Below, piece after piece: positions 6,645-6,793 of a stretch of 6,793 nt of DNA. Origin of the DNA: Bacteroidota bacterium (GTDB lineage Bacteria > Bacteroidota > Bacteroidia > Bacteroidales > GCA-2748055); contig JAUVIT010000095.1 in assembly GCA_030592605.1 (NCBI GenBank), forward strand, positions 1 through 6,793, written 5' to 3'. How positions within the stretch are numbered: the stretch's first letter is position 1; each line of letters begins with the position of its first letter. Both the position numbers and the translations under genes were made by a program. The notes below the pieces were generated by a model, which ran no database searches, was not told the origin of the DNA, and saw only the letters and a program-made list of their open reading frames with translations.

Positions 6645-6793
6645 TTATCCTCCTGTAAACGTTGTAAATCCTTGTGATTGTGCATATTGCACATAAGGTA
6701 GCAGCTCCTCTTCCCCAATCTGTACCGTGTTGTCGAATAAATATTCCATTCCAAGCATCCTGTACTTCTCTACCCCAAAAGTATGATAGGGAA
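6645..6793 (-). CDS. C-terminus of a glycyl radical enzyme activating enzyme (radical SAM), partial
   Basis: On the - strand a frame enters from the right edge (first full codon at 6791) and gives 48 residues before TAA at 6647-6645. It begins PYHTFGVEKYRMLGMEY and ends FTTFTGG. The pattern [FY]-H-x-[FY]-G-x-x-K-Y-x-x-L-G, about 30 further residues and a terminal Gly-Gly is the C-terminal end of glycyl radical activases such as E. coli YbiY, as I recall it. The radical-SAM CxxxCxxC motif would lie beyond the window. Known: these proteins use S-adenosylmethionine and an iron-sulfur cluster to place the radical on the enzyme's glycine. One base separates its stop from the downstream ATG, so the pair is almost surely cotranscribed and translationally coupled. 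The two other - strand frames here are closed early or give no family-like pattern. The family call rests on a short fragment, supported strongly by position. Confidence 0.85.
   Translation of the reverse strand, partial: PYHTFGVEKYRMLGMEYLFDNTVQIGEEELLPYVQYAQSQGFTTFTGG
6649..6654 (-). promoter_or_regulatory. Strong Shine-Dalgarno deciding the glycyl radical enzyme start
   Basis: On the - strand AGGAGG is followed by five bases and the ATG at 6643-6641. It lies within the last codons of the activase gene (ACA GGA GGA TAA), so those codons serve both as protein end and as ribosome site. It is the strongest Shine-Dalgarno in the window; the other starts have weak or no such sites. Confidence 0.75.

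Larger units (their letters stand above)
2505..6793 (-). other. Proposed operon: activase - glycyl radical enzyme - ROK kinase - DeoR regulator
   Basis: Four genes on the - strand have junctions of 1 base, 10 bases and an 11-base overlap, with no room for internal promoters outside coding sequence. The promoter and any DeoR operator must lie to the right of the window. The set is a self-contained module: radical installation, ring-opening lyase, sugar phosphorylation and sugar-phosphate sensing. No obvious GC-rich hairpin plus T-run follows the regulator gene in the 16 bases before the convergent DUF5009 gene, so the transcript may run into that gene in antisense. Confidence 0.8.

Overview
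The window looks like a piece of a Bacteroidota chromosome, from an anaerobic or facultative member. The reasons are: a lipoprotein SGNH hydrolase and a DUF5009/NagX-type membrane protein of kinds common in that phylum, AT-rich leaders without Shine-Dalgarno sequences on most starts, candidate promoter elements of the TAnnTTTG type, and a glycyl radical enzyme, which needs anoxic conditions. This is inference from protein style, not a phylogenetic placement.

Layout. Left half, + strand: the basic C-terminal tail of an unidentified protein (3-113), an SGNH/GDSL-type lipoprotein hydrolase (144-947), a small three-helix membrane protein (971-1276), a short AT-rich gap with inverted repeats and a weak promoter candidate (1277-1354), and a DUF5009/HGSNAT-like multi-pass membrane protein (1355-2488). 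Right half, - strand, converging on the left block with a 16-base gap: a tightly packed operon read right to left. It holds the last 48 residues of a glycyl radical enzyme activating enzyme (6791-6645, absent from a simple ATG-to-stop ORF list because its start lies outside), a YbiW-type glycyl radical enzyme (6643-4223), a ROK-family sugar kinase (4212-3241) and a DeoR-family sugar-phosphate-responsive regulator (3251-2505). The junctions are 1 base, 10 bases and an 11-base overlap.

How it may work. E. coli YbiW has been reported to be a 1,5-anhydroglucitol-6-phosphate lyase that opens the ring to give 1-deoxyfructose 6-phosphate, in an anaerobic radical branch of sugar catabolism. The enzyme here carries the same characteristic strings, as I recall the YbiW sequence. 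The proposed unit is therefore: ROK kinase phosphorylates 1,5-anhydroglucitol or a related anhydrosugar, the activated glycyl radical enzyme cleaves the ring C-O bond, and the DeoR protein senses a sugar phosphate and controls the operon. The ROK kinase has lost the conserved Glu of its GCxE sugar-binding motif (Met here). In relatives this residue contacts the C1/C2 side of the sugar, so the loss fits a substrate without an anomeric hydroxyl. The aldolase and hydroxyacetone reductase needed downstream are not in the window. I see no transposon, CRISPR array, tRNA or rRNA gene.
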